Notes: generated by a model from the letters alone, not told the origin. Counted from the first letter of the stretch, positions 46,358-57,710 are shown. The stretch is 64,000 nucleotides of DNA from Melampsora larici-populina 98AG31 (GCF_000204055.1 NW_006768810.1:662224-726223), one strand, 5' to 3'. Translations and numbers: made by a program.

Positions 46358-49283
46358 CTACTGGGCTTTTTTGATTTTGGAACCTGTTTCATTTGACATG
46401 GTTGAAGGTTTGTGCTGGGCATGATCCTCAGCGGCGGCATTGATGAGGATTTCAGCTATGTGGAAGGGAATTCTGTGCCCAGTCAACACATCAGCTGTAA
46501 TATGCACGCTTGGGACCAGGTTGGTCCAAGACACCACTTTAGCCTTGCAGAGGATTGAACAAGTGGTGAGATTGTTGCGGGGATTTCACATACAGATAAG
46601 AAGTTGTCTAAAAGGGTTGAATGGGTCACCACAAACTCAACATCCAAGTTGGATACACATGCCACAGGGTTGGGGACATCCTTTTCAGTGAGGAGCAAGA
46701 TAGACTTGCAGGGAAGATTTCCAGATGCTGCAAAAAAAAGTCAACTTGGATCATCGAAAAACCAAAAACAGATAAAGTGATGATGCTTGCACAATTCCTG
46801 CTTGATTTTCTTGATGGAAGTCACACTGGTTAGAGAAGAAGATGTGTTTTCCAGCATACTTTTTGCCCCGGAAGGAGCTTTGGGTTATTCCTTGACCTTG
46901 ATATTGCCTGCAGGAGTGTTTGTAAAGAAATTGTGATGCTTTTGAACTTTTAAGCTTCAAGTGTTGGCACTGGGAAAGGGGATGGGGTAGTGTTTCTTGA
47001 TACAGTTTTCCACATTTGTTTCTGGATGTTGCATCACATTCTTGGCCAACCCCTTCTGGTATTTTGTTGTGCTCAGAGGGATGGCCCGTGTGGTGTAACC
47101 ATCACACTGAAGTTTACCAGATAGTCAGCTTGGCAAGATATGAAGCAAAAGATGAAAGAGACTTCCAATTGCTTTTGCCCGTATGAACACACATCAATGG
47201 GAGAATGAATAAAAGAAAGTCAGGTACCAAGGGGCCAACAATATTGCTTCATCCCAATTCCCCAGATCATATCAATCTTTCAAGGTGATCCAAGCTCTAA
47301 ATCTTTGGCCGCTTTGACCACATTGACGTGTAATGAAAACATGAAACATCAGACTTTAAGACCAAATAAATGAATGCTCAAGATGAGGCTTGCCAAGGTT
47401 TTTTTTGGCCTCAGTGGTTTCCTCCTTCAAAGCTGATAGTCCTCCTCCAATTGAGTTTGGGTCATGTATATTTGATATAAGCCACCACTCCAGTAGCCTA
47501 GATTGGAAAAACAAGGAAGAATAGCTCAAATAACACAATTCAAATAAAATAAAACACTCAAAGGAGGAGAAGAAAAACACAAAAGGCCACACATGAGCAC
47601 TCTTGTTTTTCTTCACTTAAGGTTTCTCCAACACAATTTTGATTGTACCTTTTGAGCTACAGCTTTTTCCCAAATTTTTGACAAAATCTTGATAATTCCT
47701 GTAATCAATCAATTCTGATTTTGTTGAGCCGACAGTAGCATTCCAGGTCAGCAACGGTGCTAACACGCTCTCCAGAACAACCATCTTGATTCTGGGGAAG
47801 TACCAAGTGCTTGAACTCATTCAAGGACTTTCCATACAGGAAGACCTTGGAACCCAAGACTGTCCATGCTTGAAGTTGGAAGAATTTGTCAGCCCTGAGT
47901 ACACATACATGTACCCAAAACTAACTTGTAATCAAGAACTATCATATACAAACCTAATTACATATACATACAGCCTATAAACAGTATTTAGCATGTAATA
48001 AAAGACATAAAAAGATTGATTACATATACATGTACGCCTAAAACCGCATGTAGTATGTAATGAAACGTCATTTACACCTCATAGCTCAGTGTAAAGAGTT
48101 AAAATGCTTATACTACATAATATACTTAGTGTGTATATGTAATTCAGCATAATTGGTAATGATCATAACAATCATTAACAACAAACCCTAAATCAATGTA
48201 GTGATACAAACAAATACCACTACAGTTAGGTTTAGAGAGGAGAGTATATAATCCTCTCCTTTCTCAGCCTTCACTAAAATCCCCCAAGCATATTTTTACA
48301 CACCTCTTTTAAAGAACACTTTAAAATTCATTTGAAGTACATAATCAAAAGTCTTATAATTATAAGACTAGTGATTCACTTCATATCTTTAAAGTAGCTT
48401 CCTGACTAAAAGATAAAGTAAATTCTTTCTTCATCCTCTGGATCCCTACTTCCCCTAAGTAGAAACCCCCTACCAGGTTAGTGACCTTCCAATAAACATC
48501 AGGTTAGTTACCTTCAGAACAACTACAGGTTAGTGACATATATCAACTCACAGGTTAGTGTACCTTCAGAACAACTACAGGTTAGTGACCTATATCAACT
48601 CAAGGTTGGTGTACCTTTTGAACAACCATAAGTTGGTGACTTTATAACAACCAGATTAGTGACCTTCACCTCACTCTTTAATCTGTTACTTTAAAGATTA
48701 AAGGAGGGCCTTGGATCCAGCCTTCGTACTTTATAATAATTATTAATTATAAATCAAACCTCCTTTCAAGGAGTCATCTAACTGTAGTCTGTCTGGATTT
48801 ATCCAAACAGACTATCAGTCTCTTTTACTTTCTTTCTTTTCTTTATTTCATTTTGTAAATACTACACATTTGAAATAAAGAATAGAATTTCATTACTACA
48901 CTACCCATTTTCCAACTTTAGTGAGCATAGAGTAATCTCAAAGAGTACCCTACCCTCACAGAATTGATGATGGCAAACTTATGAGGTGGAGGTGGTTTCT
49001 TCTTCCCAGCGGTTAATTTGGAAGGATGTGTTTTGGTCATGCCAGGTGTTACCTTGACAATATTGTTTGTGTGGATCTTGAAAGTAACCACAATTGTAAA
49101 TGATTGGTTTTCTTCCATCAATTGACGGCTATCAATTCCTTTGCGCCAGAGGGGCTCAAGAGTAGGATGATGTGCTGGGGTGTTGTCCCCGTCCATGAAT
49201 AAAAAGGGCGGATCAAACACTGGAAGAGCAAGTGAAAAATACAGACTAAAGAAACTCATCATCATTGGGATTCTTGACTTCAT
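46358..49283 (-). CDS. Unrecognised multi-exon gene, partly resolved, possibly decayed
   Basis: Function not recognised. The last two exons are convincing: 46727-46594 (after a T-rich TTTGCAG acceptor) reads SGNLPCKSILLLTEKDVPNP, and 46543-46358 reads AKVVSWTNLVPSVHITADVL to the stop after KIKKAQ; the join is in phase with a GTATGT donor. Further upstream on the same strand are coding-like pieces at about 47865-47640 (QAWTVLGSKVFLYGKSLNEF), 47500-47360 and 49283-48961 (NQSFTIVVTFKIHTNNIV). These could not be joined without stops, and the LTR-like block 47890-48910 lies between two of them. So this is either a gene with several short introns or a pseudogene interrupted by a repeat. Confidence 0.4.
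47890..48905. repeat. LTR-like AT-rich block with promoter and tandem repeats
   Basis: Contains repeated TACATATACAT words, a TATA-like AGTATATAATCC near 48242, a tandem array (48476-48665), AATAAA words near 48878, and ends TTTCATTACTACA. This looks like an LTR (promoter, then polyadenylation region) but no target duplication was found and borders are approximate. Confidence 0.35.
48476..48665. repeat. Tandem CAGGTTAGTGACCTT repeats
   Basis: Seven to eight degenerate units of about 25-30 bases, each with A/GGTTAGTGACCTT or GGTTAGTGTACCTT followed by AACAAC or ATATCAACTCA. Confidence 0.75.
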
Positions 49284-50964
49284 GGATCAAATTTTGAATT
49301 GGTTCACCTGGCATTTCTGGTAAAGCGATTTGAAAAATCAGCGTGTTATCAACCCAAAAAAGGTGGGAACACTGAATGATCTGAGCTTTGAATTGAATGG
49401 ATGTTGTCAAAAGAGAGTTGACAATGTTGATGAAAGGCCTAGTATGCTGAATAACACTAAATCAATTGAAAGGTGGTTTGGGTGAGTTGATAGGTTTTAG
49501 AAACAAGTGGAAATGTTAGAGAAACCAAAGCAAAACATGTACCCCCACTGATCAGTCCAAAAGTTGCAAAAAATGGGTTGTCAGAAACCAAGGAAAATCT
49601 GGGAGTAAAAAAAAACACTATATCTCACAACGGCTGTACATATGAAAAATGTGTACGCCTGAGATTTTGGCTGGGTCAACCTGTGAAGTTGAAGTCAACC
49701 AAACGGACTCTGGACATTCAAGTCTTGACCTGTTCAACTGATACACCATCCCCATGGCTTGTTACATTATATATTACATTACCTCTGGCATTGAGTCTTT
49801 GTTCAAAATTTCAATCTCTGAGGGTTCATGATATCCAATCTCACAACCTGAAAATTAGATTATCTTGAACGGACTCAGTGTTGGACTGAAACCATAGAGA
49901 GAAACAATCTTAGTATAAGATGAAAGAGAAAACAAAGTCCGACAGAATCTTATAATAAGATTGAATGGATACAGTCAGATGAGGAAGAAAAAGAAAAACT
50001 ACAAATGACTGTAAAAGGTTCAGGTTATAAAGCCAAAAGAAAAACCACAAATGAAATGAAATGATGTCATGAAAGTAATGATGTCATGATACAAATTTGG
50101 AGATGAGTATGACATCATAAAATAATGAAAGAAATGAAATGTAATAATAAAAATGTATTTGTAATAAATGTATTTTATCAGAAATGAATTTTGATAGCAT
50201 GAAAAGAAAGACACACAAACAAAGAACTCCAACACTCAGTTTACTCGATGTTTTTTGGACCATCAATAATGTTTGCATTTAGCAGAGGAATTGACGATAC
50301 AAAAGGGTTTGCCAAGGGTATGAAAGGGGGTTGATTACAAGTTCAGAAGAACACGTATCTCTGGCCACATCCACAGCCCATAGTAACATCTTCAAAAAAG
50401 CATGAAACTCAAGCATGGAAAAACCAATCAAAAATGAAGGTGGTGGAAAGAGTGAAGCCTTAAGGTCATCAAGCCTGGAAAAATCAGGATGCTTCTCGCT
50501 TATGAGATACAATGTTTGTCAAATCATCAACACTTGTAAACACTGTGGCTCAGTTGAGCTAGTGAGACAAACAAACGGGTATCTACTGTAAATAGATCCT
50601 GAAGAGCTGAAAGACAGAAAATAATAGTGTTAGTGACTGCACATACTGGTTGTGATGAGGAAAGGTATGCAGGAAAGTGGAGGCTCACTTTGGTCTTGGG
50701 GAGAAAGGAAAGGATGAACTTTAGAGCAAATTATATACTTGAGGCAAAAAGTCTGTGCCTGGCTAACTTGTGGGTGAGAAAGTCAATGGAATGTACAGGC
50801 TATGCCACATGGCGCCGATGGGCAGAGTATGCCCAGGACTTCTGTAGCCAGGCCAGAGAGGATTACACATGAACTGCACGGCATGATCTGAAGGGCATTC
50901 TGGCTTTCAACAAACTTTATGATGTGGCTCCATTTTACATGGCCTTTTACATTAATCTCCAACT
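49284..50964. other. Spacer, no recognised gene
   Basis: Minus-strand frames at 50020-50512 and a plus-strand frame at 50627-50872 have no family signal. Confidence 0.45.
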
Positions 50965-51297
50965 CTAGTCGAGTTCATACGGTAGACAGAAAAAACAAGC
51001 ACACCCCATGATGAAGGAACACACAATCAGTACAAAAGCAAGCTTTGAGGGGTGATAGGAATGAAGGTGGTCACATGAAAATGAAGATACATCTGTTTCG
51101 TAAATTTGGTCGAATGCTTGTTGACCGGTGAGTTTGTTAGAGTTTTCTCCAATGGAATTAACTGCAGAACAAACTTTATATACTGCACCAGGTTTATCAT
51201 GCCAGACTGTTTGAATACCCATTGAGAAGGAAAAACACGTGGGACACACCTCACACAAGCATAAAATCAATATCACTTTTCTGTCTACATATTTCAT
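50965..51297 (-). CDS. Candidate small secreted Cys-rich protein
   Basis: 110 residues from ATG 51297. MKYVDRKVILILCLCEVCPT has a basic start and hydrophobic core like a signal peptide. Downstream, VWHDKPGAVYKVCSAVN and IGENSNKLTGQQAFDQIY look like ordinary coding text. The last 25 residues are again hydrophobic and may be intron readthrough. Cys content is high. The start codon is only 27 bases from the solo LTR at 51325, so the promoter must be the LTR itself or lie beyond it. Not recognised; could be a small effector or chance. Confidence 0.4.
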   Translation of the reverse strand: MKYVDRKVILILCLCEVCPTCFSFSMGIQTVWHDKPGAVYKVCSAVNSIGENSNKLTGQQAFDQIYETDVSSFSCDHLHSYHPSKLAFVLIVCSFIMGCACFFCLPYELD

Positions 51298-51319
51298 ATT
51301 TTCAACGCACCACTTAGTT

Positions 51320-51324
51320 GAGCT
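51320..51324. repeat. Target duplication GAGCT, left copy
   Basis: Repeated at 52184-52188 on the other side of the solo LTR. Confidence 0.85.
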
Positions 51325-52183
51325 TGTTGAGAGACACCTCTTGTCTCTCTTACTTAGGTTTCAGCTGTCGTGAAAGGTAGTAAAGGCTAACATACATTAT
51401 CATTACACACAAGCAGATTAAGACTAATAATAGTTTAATATTAGAACCTTAATACTCTAACCTTAACCTTCCTATATCAAATTCACTTTCACATGTCACG
51501 TATATCCTCTTTTCCTCATCCGTCATTCTACGGGAGGAAAAGAGTAAGTCTGTTCTATATTAAATCAATAATTATCACTATGTTTTCTTTCTGTCAATTT
51601 CTATTCTTGTTATCATTTTACTAATAATTTCTATTTCACCTGTATTGTTGTCGACGCTACATCAACTGCTAAAATCATACGTGTCAACTCTTTTCCCTTT
51701 GTTCTTTCATACTTGACCTGAAACCTTCTAGGTCAGATAGTCTTTAAAAGATCACAGAGTTATTTCTCTCCTTATATAACTTTCATTATCTTCTATTACT
51801 TCCTTTTGATACTCTTCTGATTGTATAGGTTAGCATTCAGGTAGTTTAGTGACCAGAGGTGATAGAGGCTCACCTCTAGTATTTGTCACGGTATATCAGG
51901 TGAAATATTATCCGTCATTCTACGGGAGGAAAAGAATCAACTGCTAAAATCATACGCGTCAACTCTTTTCCCTTTGTTCTTTCATACTTGACCTGAAACC
52001 TTCTAGGTTAGCATTCAGGTAGTTTAGTGACCAGAGGTGATAGAGGCTCACCTCTAGTATTTGTCACGGTATATCAGGTTAGCATTCAGGTAGTTTAGTG
52101 ACCAGAGGTGATAGAGGCTCACCTCTAGTATTTGTCATGGTATATCAGCTTTCAGGAACCTAGACGGATTTCGTCGCTTTTCA
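51325..52183 (+). mobile_element. Solo LTR of a Copia family related to the 19666-26127 element
   Basis: 859 bases, starts TGTTGAGAGACACCTC and ends GTCGCTTTTCA, the same termini as the full-length Copia LTR, and is flanked by GAGCT on both sides. The inside is diverged but keeps the layout: a CTCTTTTCC...GGAAAAGAG stem near 51508-51545 and three units each with a GTGAC...GTCAC hairpin (51849-51889, 52027-52067, 52098-52138). It formed by recombination between the two LTRs of an older insertion. Confidence 0.9.
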
Positions 52184-52188
52184 GAGCT
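52184..52188. repeat. Target duplication GAGCT, right copy
   Basis: Matches 51320-51324. Confidence 0.85.
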
Positions 52189-52320
52189 CACGGTATAATG
52201 CACGCGAGGTGAGGTATTGAAGAACTGTAATTATATGTGATGAGAACGTGCGCCCCTTCAGATTACTTCAATAGTTCGGGGATGCTTGTTGATGCAACTT
52301 TAAGACTTTTAAGACTCTTA

Positions 52321-52465
52321 GGGCGTGTTCACTTAAGGAATTTCTGACCAGAAATCACATTCTGTAAATTTTTTAATGCAAAAATGAAACATACACCACC
52401 AAATAGACACTTTAAATTTTGCAGAATGTGATTTCTCACCAGAAATTGCTTAAGTGAACGCGCCC
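52321..52465. mobile_element. Tourist/Harbinger-type MITE, TTA target duplication
   Basis: 145 bases. Ends GGGCGTGTTCACTTAAG and CTTAAGTGAACGCGCCC are complementary with one mismatch, and TTA flanks both sides (52318-52320, 52466-52468). Further inner complementarity (GAAATCACATTCTG against CAGAATGTGATTTC) makes nearly the whole element a hairpin. Confidence 0.85.
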
Positions 52466-53304
52466 TTATAAGCAGCTGGATGGAGTGGGTCAAGGAAAGA
52501 TTTCTGGAGAATTCAACTTATTGTAAAGCTTGAGTTCACTTCAGAGTAGTAAGATAGCGCTGCCGGGACCTCAACTGTCAACCCAAGAGAAGTGATTATG
52601 CATTCTTATCCTAAATTTCGATATGCTTATGAGTCTCGTCGTTCAGGTTCAGCTTCGCACCCACCATGGTTACAAGAAAAATTTCAAGTCCTGAGTGAAG
52701 ACGGGCCAATGATTAATGCCAGCAAAAAGATTCACGATACGTCCTGATTTAAACAGACACAAGATGATTGGGCGCACGGAGTATTGTAAAACAGGAGGGA
52801 TGTAAACAGGATCAAACATGATATGGCATTTTATATGGGCAAATAGTTACCTGGGCTTCAAAATGATAGCTGATGATCAGACCCCTTCAATGAAACAGAT
52901 GGACAAGACGGAACATTTGAAGATCTATGATCACCTCTTTTCATTTTGGATCAGAAAATTTGTAATCAACATCACTTTGGATTGGTAAGAAAATCAGTGT
53001 TGAAAGATCAGTTTTATTGTATCATGCGTGATGATATTTTAATTATCCCGACTCACTAAATGATGTTTTGATCTTGTATGGGGTTGCAACCGGTCGCACC
53101 TGCGACATGTGAAATTTTAAAAGGTCAGTATTGGGAATCGCGATGTAAAAAAGGCAAGATAATCACGTTTGAAATAGCCTAGTTGATTTGCACACCGATA
53201 AGTCTCTTTAACCTGAGCCTTGCCATTCACAATTGTGATTATTCCACAGTCTAGATATTCATGATGACAACATTTTTTAGTATTGGATACCTTGTTCTAA
53301 TTTA
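52466..53304. other. Intergenic, 3' side of the small secreted protein gene
   Basis: No gene recognised. Confidence 0.5.
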
Positions 53305-53712
53305 CTAAGAGTAGTACAACGTACTGATATAAGTCTCATCTTTGGAAGAGTGTCTTCTTAATGCATTACACACTTTCTTGCTGGGTGACTTTCTAGGGTC
53401 AGGTCCATCCGCCAATGATGGAGAGTTTTTGTACACGATACAAGATGCCAAAGCCACTGGTACTCGACCTTTCGGTGGTGGTAAGCAGTGGTATGCCTTC
53501 CCGCCTGTATTCTGACAAACTAGATAATTTATTTGGATAGGCAAACAACAGCACCTGAGAGCTATGCAGTGAATGAACTTACAATATCTGCCTTTTACTG
53601 TTAAACTCGGCCCCCAAAAGACTGAACATTCTTGGTTGCTATCCCCAAACACAGAGTTTATGCTTAAGTGACAAAAAATTATGAAGATGAATAGAAACTG
53701 ACGGATGTACAT
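53305..53712 (-). CDS. Small secreted Cys-rich protein, Y-x-C motifs (candidate effector)
   Basis: ATG at 53712. MYIRQFLFIFIIFCHLSINS followed by VFG is a strong signal peptide. A 63-base intron (53520-53582, GTAAG to CTAG) is likely; it is in frame without stops, so it can be read through. Splicing gives 114 residues, with RYFCQNTGGKAYHC containing two Y-x-C motifs, then LASCIVYKN and KKVCNALRRH. Five cysteines remain in the mature part, an odd number. Y/F/W-x-C motifs near the N terminus are a known trait of many rust and mildew effector candidates. No homologue is recognised. Confidence 0.6.
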   Translation of the reverse strand: MYIRQFLFIFIIFCHLSINSVFGDSNQECSVFWGPSLTVKGRYCKFIHCIALRCCCLPIQINYLVCQNTGGKAYHCLPPPKGRVPVALASCIVYKNSPSLADGPDPRKSPSKKVCNALRRHSSKDETYISTLYYS

Positions 53713-55227
53713 CTCCCGTGGTGAGGTCTATTCTTAAGTTGTTGAGTAGCAATCAGATTATGATGTCCTTGTTCTCAGAACACGCTTTGCAAAGAAAATT
53801 TGAGCGTCGTTTTCACACTCAAGGATACAAATCACAGGGGTATGGATTGAGTCAGATTCGGAAGTTTGTAATGTGTAAAAATTGCAAGAGTGGTCAGAAG
53901 ATATGGAACAACACAATCTTTTAAAATGTTTGACAAGTTGATATTCAATGTGCCTAAAAGTAAGGGAACATCTGAGAAAGATAGTCTTGTCCTGTGCTTT
54001 TATATTCTCGAGTTTGACATGATCCTCAGCACATGATTTGGAAATGGTCGTTTGGTCAACCGTTACCTAATCAGCACTCAATGATCTGCTGCGGTTGCTT
54101 GCAGTCGGCGCACGCGTCAACACTAACATAAATCAACACTAACTCCGCTGTGACTGGGTACATTGGGTTTTGACAGAAAGCACCACACCACCAACCACCA
54201 CGCCACCCAACCTGCTGAAACACGCCTCGGCCTCAAGTCATAACATGACAAGAATGAAAAGTCGTCTTCTGCAGTAACTGTCACCACCGCAGTGGCTATG
54301 TATAGCAAAGGTCTGCCTCATGGGTGTTTTGACTTGGAATTCGAGCGCTGAATTTCAAAAAATTGTACAACAGGGAAACCTAAATAGTGAACATTGATAT
54401 ATAGAAGTACTGATTGAAATTCGCCGGTGTTTGAATTTTTTGACAAAACTATTTTTTTCAAAGATTAATAACTTGCATTTCCCAACATCCAAGGGTTGAG
54501 CACTCCCAATTTCAGCGTGGGACCCATAATGTACAAATCTTTCTTGGTAAGCAATATAGGAAGGTGATCATGGTGCTTTGAAAGCTGTAACCTACATTTG
54601 ATATGCAATCAAATTTTGTTGATGTACAATCCACACACGGTTAAAATCAAATCAAAATCAATCAAATATGACCAAGACTTAAGAACAATGAAAGAAAGAT
54701 GTGAAGGATAAGTATGTAGCTGATTGACAAATGATGAATACTGATTTACAAGAAAAATGACCCCAACCAAATTATTCTTTTCACATGTTTCATCAATAAT
54801 AATCACTAGCACAATTGGGTGGTGGGCGCCACACTGAAATCCTAATGAATGCTCTTCATGATGTCATTACCCTGGCTTACCATATATGTATCATGATATA
54901 TAGCTTGGTAGACTTGAAGAGGTTCTTAATTATTAATCACTTTGGATCAACAATATTCTGGATGGCAAGACATGTAAATTGGTGATATGTAAGACTCACA
55001 TGTGGAGTGTAGTTGTCAATTATGGCAGTTCACTCTGAGTCTGATGGATTCCCGCGGAGCTTTTGAGAGTTCATTCAGGTAGGTTTTTGTACATATTTCA
55101 GGGCACATACTGTCTGCTTCCAAGGAAGCGTTGGGCAGGGTCCCAGGTAGGATCACAGCCCTGTCAGAGAGTGTTTGGACATAACTAAATTACACAACAT
55201 GTGTGAATTGAAGTGCATAGTTCCCTA
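53713..55227. other. Intergenic, no recognised gene
   Basis: AT-rich spacer upstream of the small secreted gene. Short frames on both strands show no family signal. Confidence 0.5.
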
Positions 55228-55683
55228 AGAGCATCAGCACCGGACCTTGTAAAATAGGACCCAATTTGTTTCCTGTATGATGCAGAGTTGACAGGAAAGA
55301 AAGTGTATCCCCAGATGATATGCAATATGAGAATGACTGTGTGGTTGCTTTGCGTGTGATTGAGATATGTTGTACAAGGTTGTTGCTTGACAGTAAGACC
55401 TGTTATGATATTATTAATTCAAGTTCAAGTCCATCAAGAGATCATGTCACTTCACCGTGTCATTTCAAGACTTCATATGTCCAATATTGGTAGATTAAGT
55501 TTGGTCTGTTTGGGCAATTTTTGGATTATACACTGTCGGCCATTTATGGACAGTCAAGGTCACAATTTACATGCTGTTTAAACCATACAGGTTGTTTGCA
55601 AGGTCTGGTGCCTTGTGTTTATTCCCACAGGTTTGTAAAACAACCTGTATTTAACTTTTTACGAGGTCCGGTGCTGATGCTCT
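55228..55683. mobile_element. MITE, AGAGCATC family, copy 2
   Basis: 456 bases, left end AGAGCATCAGCACCGGACCT, right end AGGTCCGGTGCTGATGCTCT, a perfect 20-base inverted repeat; TA borders both sides. The terminal AGAGCATC is shared with 4449-4769. Confidence 0.8.
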
Positions 55684-56796
55684 AAGTCTCAATCCCAAAC
55701 CTAATCCCAGATCCCTAGCCTAAGAGCATCCCCTGCGCGCCTGGAGCTGGAAACATGTTACAGCTGTGTACAAATGACAGCTGGACACTGTATTTCAGCT
55801 TCAGCCAGACTCTCCAGCAAGACACAAACTGGATATTGTGTTTGTGGGGCTACCCTTGTCAAAGATGACTGATTTGTTGGATTGTGTTCACCATGAGAAG
55901 TTATTCTGCTAATAACTTCCAATTGGTTAAAATAACTTAACTTTAAAACCAAGCACAACATTGTAAGTACATACTCATAAAAAATTATTATTATTACACC
56001 TCACACTTGAGTTTCAAGAGTGACGACATTAAAGGAATATTAAAATAAAAAACTAACTAATCAAGATTCAATAATAATCAAACCCTGATTAATCAGAAGT
56101 CACATTTGAACCCTGACTAGCTTGAAAATATCATACGACAACCAGCCAGGACAAATACCATTTAATCTAGGAACAATTACGATAGTAACTAAAAACACCT
56201 TGAACCCAACCAGCAAAAAACCCTAGAATTGATTACCCGCCTAGTGACAACATTTCATCACACCAAGATATTTACAATCAAACAAAGTATATAAATAACA
56301 GGTATCCATCTAATAAGAGAAAGATCTTTATCCTATAACCCATTACACTTTTTAGAATATCATAGCTTTTATCGACACCCTTTGATAAAAATCTTTTTGC
56401 TTTAGAAAACCCAACATACTATTTAGCTTTATCTTTTTTATTAGCATACATTTATCAAACTAGGTCATATAAAATTTACTGTCTGAAAGTGCTCATCAAC
56501 AACCAAAGCCTCGCATCTTAGCACAAGCTAACTTTGCTTACCTATTGAGATCTTGTTATCAAAAGACTCTTTGGAAGACATCTATTTGATCAGGATAAAT
56601 AGATAGATAAATAGATAGTAACTCTCGGATTTTCCAAACTCTAAGAAGAGTTGTCCAAGAAGTAAGTTGCCAACTTACTTATACCCTTTCCTGATAAGTT
56701 ACTTTGGTGACTAATCATCATTATTTCTTCTACTACCATTATAAGTTTTTGAAGGCTTGAATTTAGGCCCTTGCTATTTGCAGCCCACACAAAATC
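55684..56796. other. Spacer with an orphan AGAGCATC end and an LTR-like promoter
   Basis: TAAGAGCATCCCCTG at 55721 looks like another AGAGCATC element start without a partner. An AGTATATAAATAAC TATA-like word is near 56285, in a stretch like an LTR. No gene supported. Confidence 0.4.
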
Positions 56797-56875
56797 CATG
56801 TAGGCGCTGCCAAAACAGCGCCTACATGAAGGTTTCGCACGAAAAAGCACCTACATTTATGATGTAGGCACTTTT
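56797..56875. repeat. Two adjacent hairpins built on GTAGGC/GCCTAC
   Basis: CATGTAGGCGCTG, loop CCAAAA, CAGCGCCTACATG is a perfect 13-base stem. Just after it, AAAAAGCACCTACAT and ATGTAGGCACTTTTT pair with one mismatch around a short loop. Confidence 0.8.
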
Positions 56876-56942
56876 TCCTTTTTCAAATGACGCCTCACAG
56901 TGACATTTTACTAGGCACTGGCAGGCCAGTGAGTCCCATTCA

Positions 56943-57025
56943 CCTCAAAACAATCTCAAATCAATCTCAAAACAATCTCAAAACAATCTCAAAACAATCT
57001 CAAAACAATATCAAAACAATATCAG
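56943..57025. repeat. (CAAAACAATCT)n tandem repeat
   Basis: About seven units of 11 bases, CTCAAAACAAT; the second is altered to TCAAATCAAT and the last two carry ATAT instead of ATCT. Confidence 0.85.
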
Positions 57026-57177
57026 ATTGACTTCCAATTCCCTGTGAGTGGGGTATATGCATGGGCTGCATATACTGGCATATCCACATGAGACTAATTC
57101 ACGAGGACAGCTGAGTATAAAGAGTGATTGTCCGGAATCTCCCAGTGGCTTCTTTTGGATTGCTGGTTATGGTAGAT

Positions 57178-57706
57178 TAGGGGTTGGGCAAAAAAGCGAC
57201 CAACCCCTTTGCAAACTCAATTCAGTCGCAGTTCAAAGATTTGACAATGCTTTCGAGATTGCTCAAAAGCAATACGAAAGCCACACAAAACTGACAAACA
57301 TTTTTGTCTGCCTTTTTGGGTCGCAAAAAAACATACCGGTATGAAGGGTTTCTTCATAACTCCAAAGCTGTCGCCATTCAAAAGTCTTACAGGGCTAAGC
57401 CATTTGTGCCGCTACAAGACACAAACACTCTGTTCACCTTTTACAGGTCTCTGGTCCCTTCTGTGAAAGGTTCAAGAGTCTACCCGAGTACCACCTGGTG
57501 TGGATTTGGCTGAGCAATTGGTGGGGGCTGGACAAGGAAAATCATAGCCAAAGCCTGACATTAGGACTTGTTGGGTACCCGGCAGAGCAGCAGACCTTGG
57601 CAGACCTGTGAACCCTGCACACAGTTGATTTCCGTCATCTTTGGCTCTTTTTGACTCCCTTCGCAAATGCGCAAAACCAGGTGGTCGCTTTTTTACCCAA
57701 CCCCTA
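57178..57706. mobile_element. TIR element, ends TAGGGGTTGGG
   Basis: 529 bases. The left end TAGGGGTTGGGCAAAAAAGC runs on into GACCA; the right end is TGGTCGCTTTTTTACCCAAC followed by CCCTA. These are complementary over about 25 bases with one mismatch. Non-coding. Confidence 0.7.
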
Positions 57707-57710
57707 TTAC

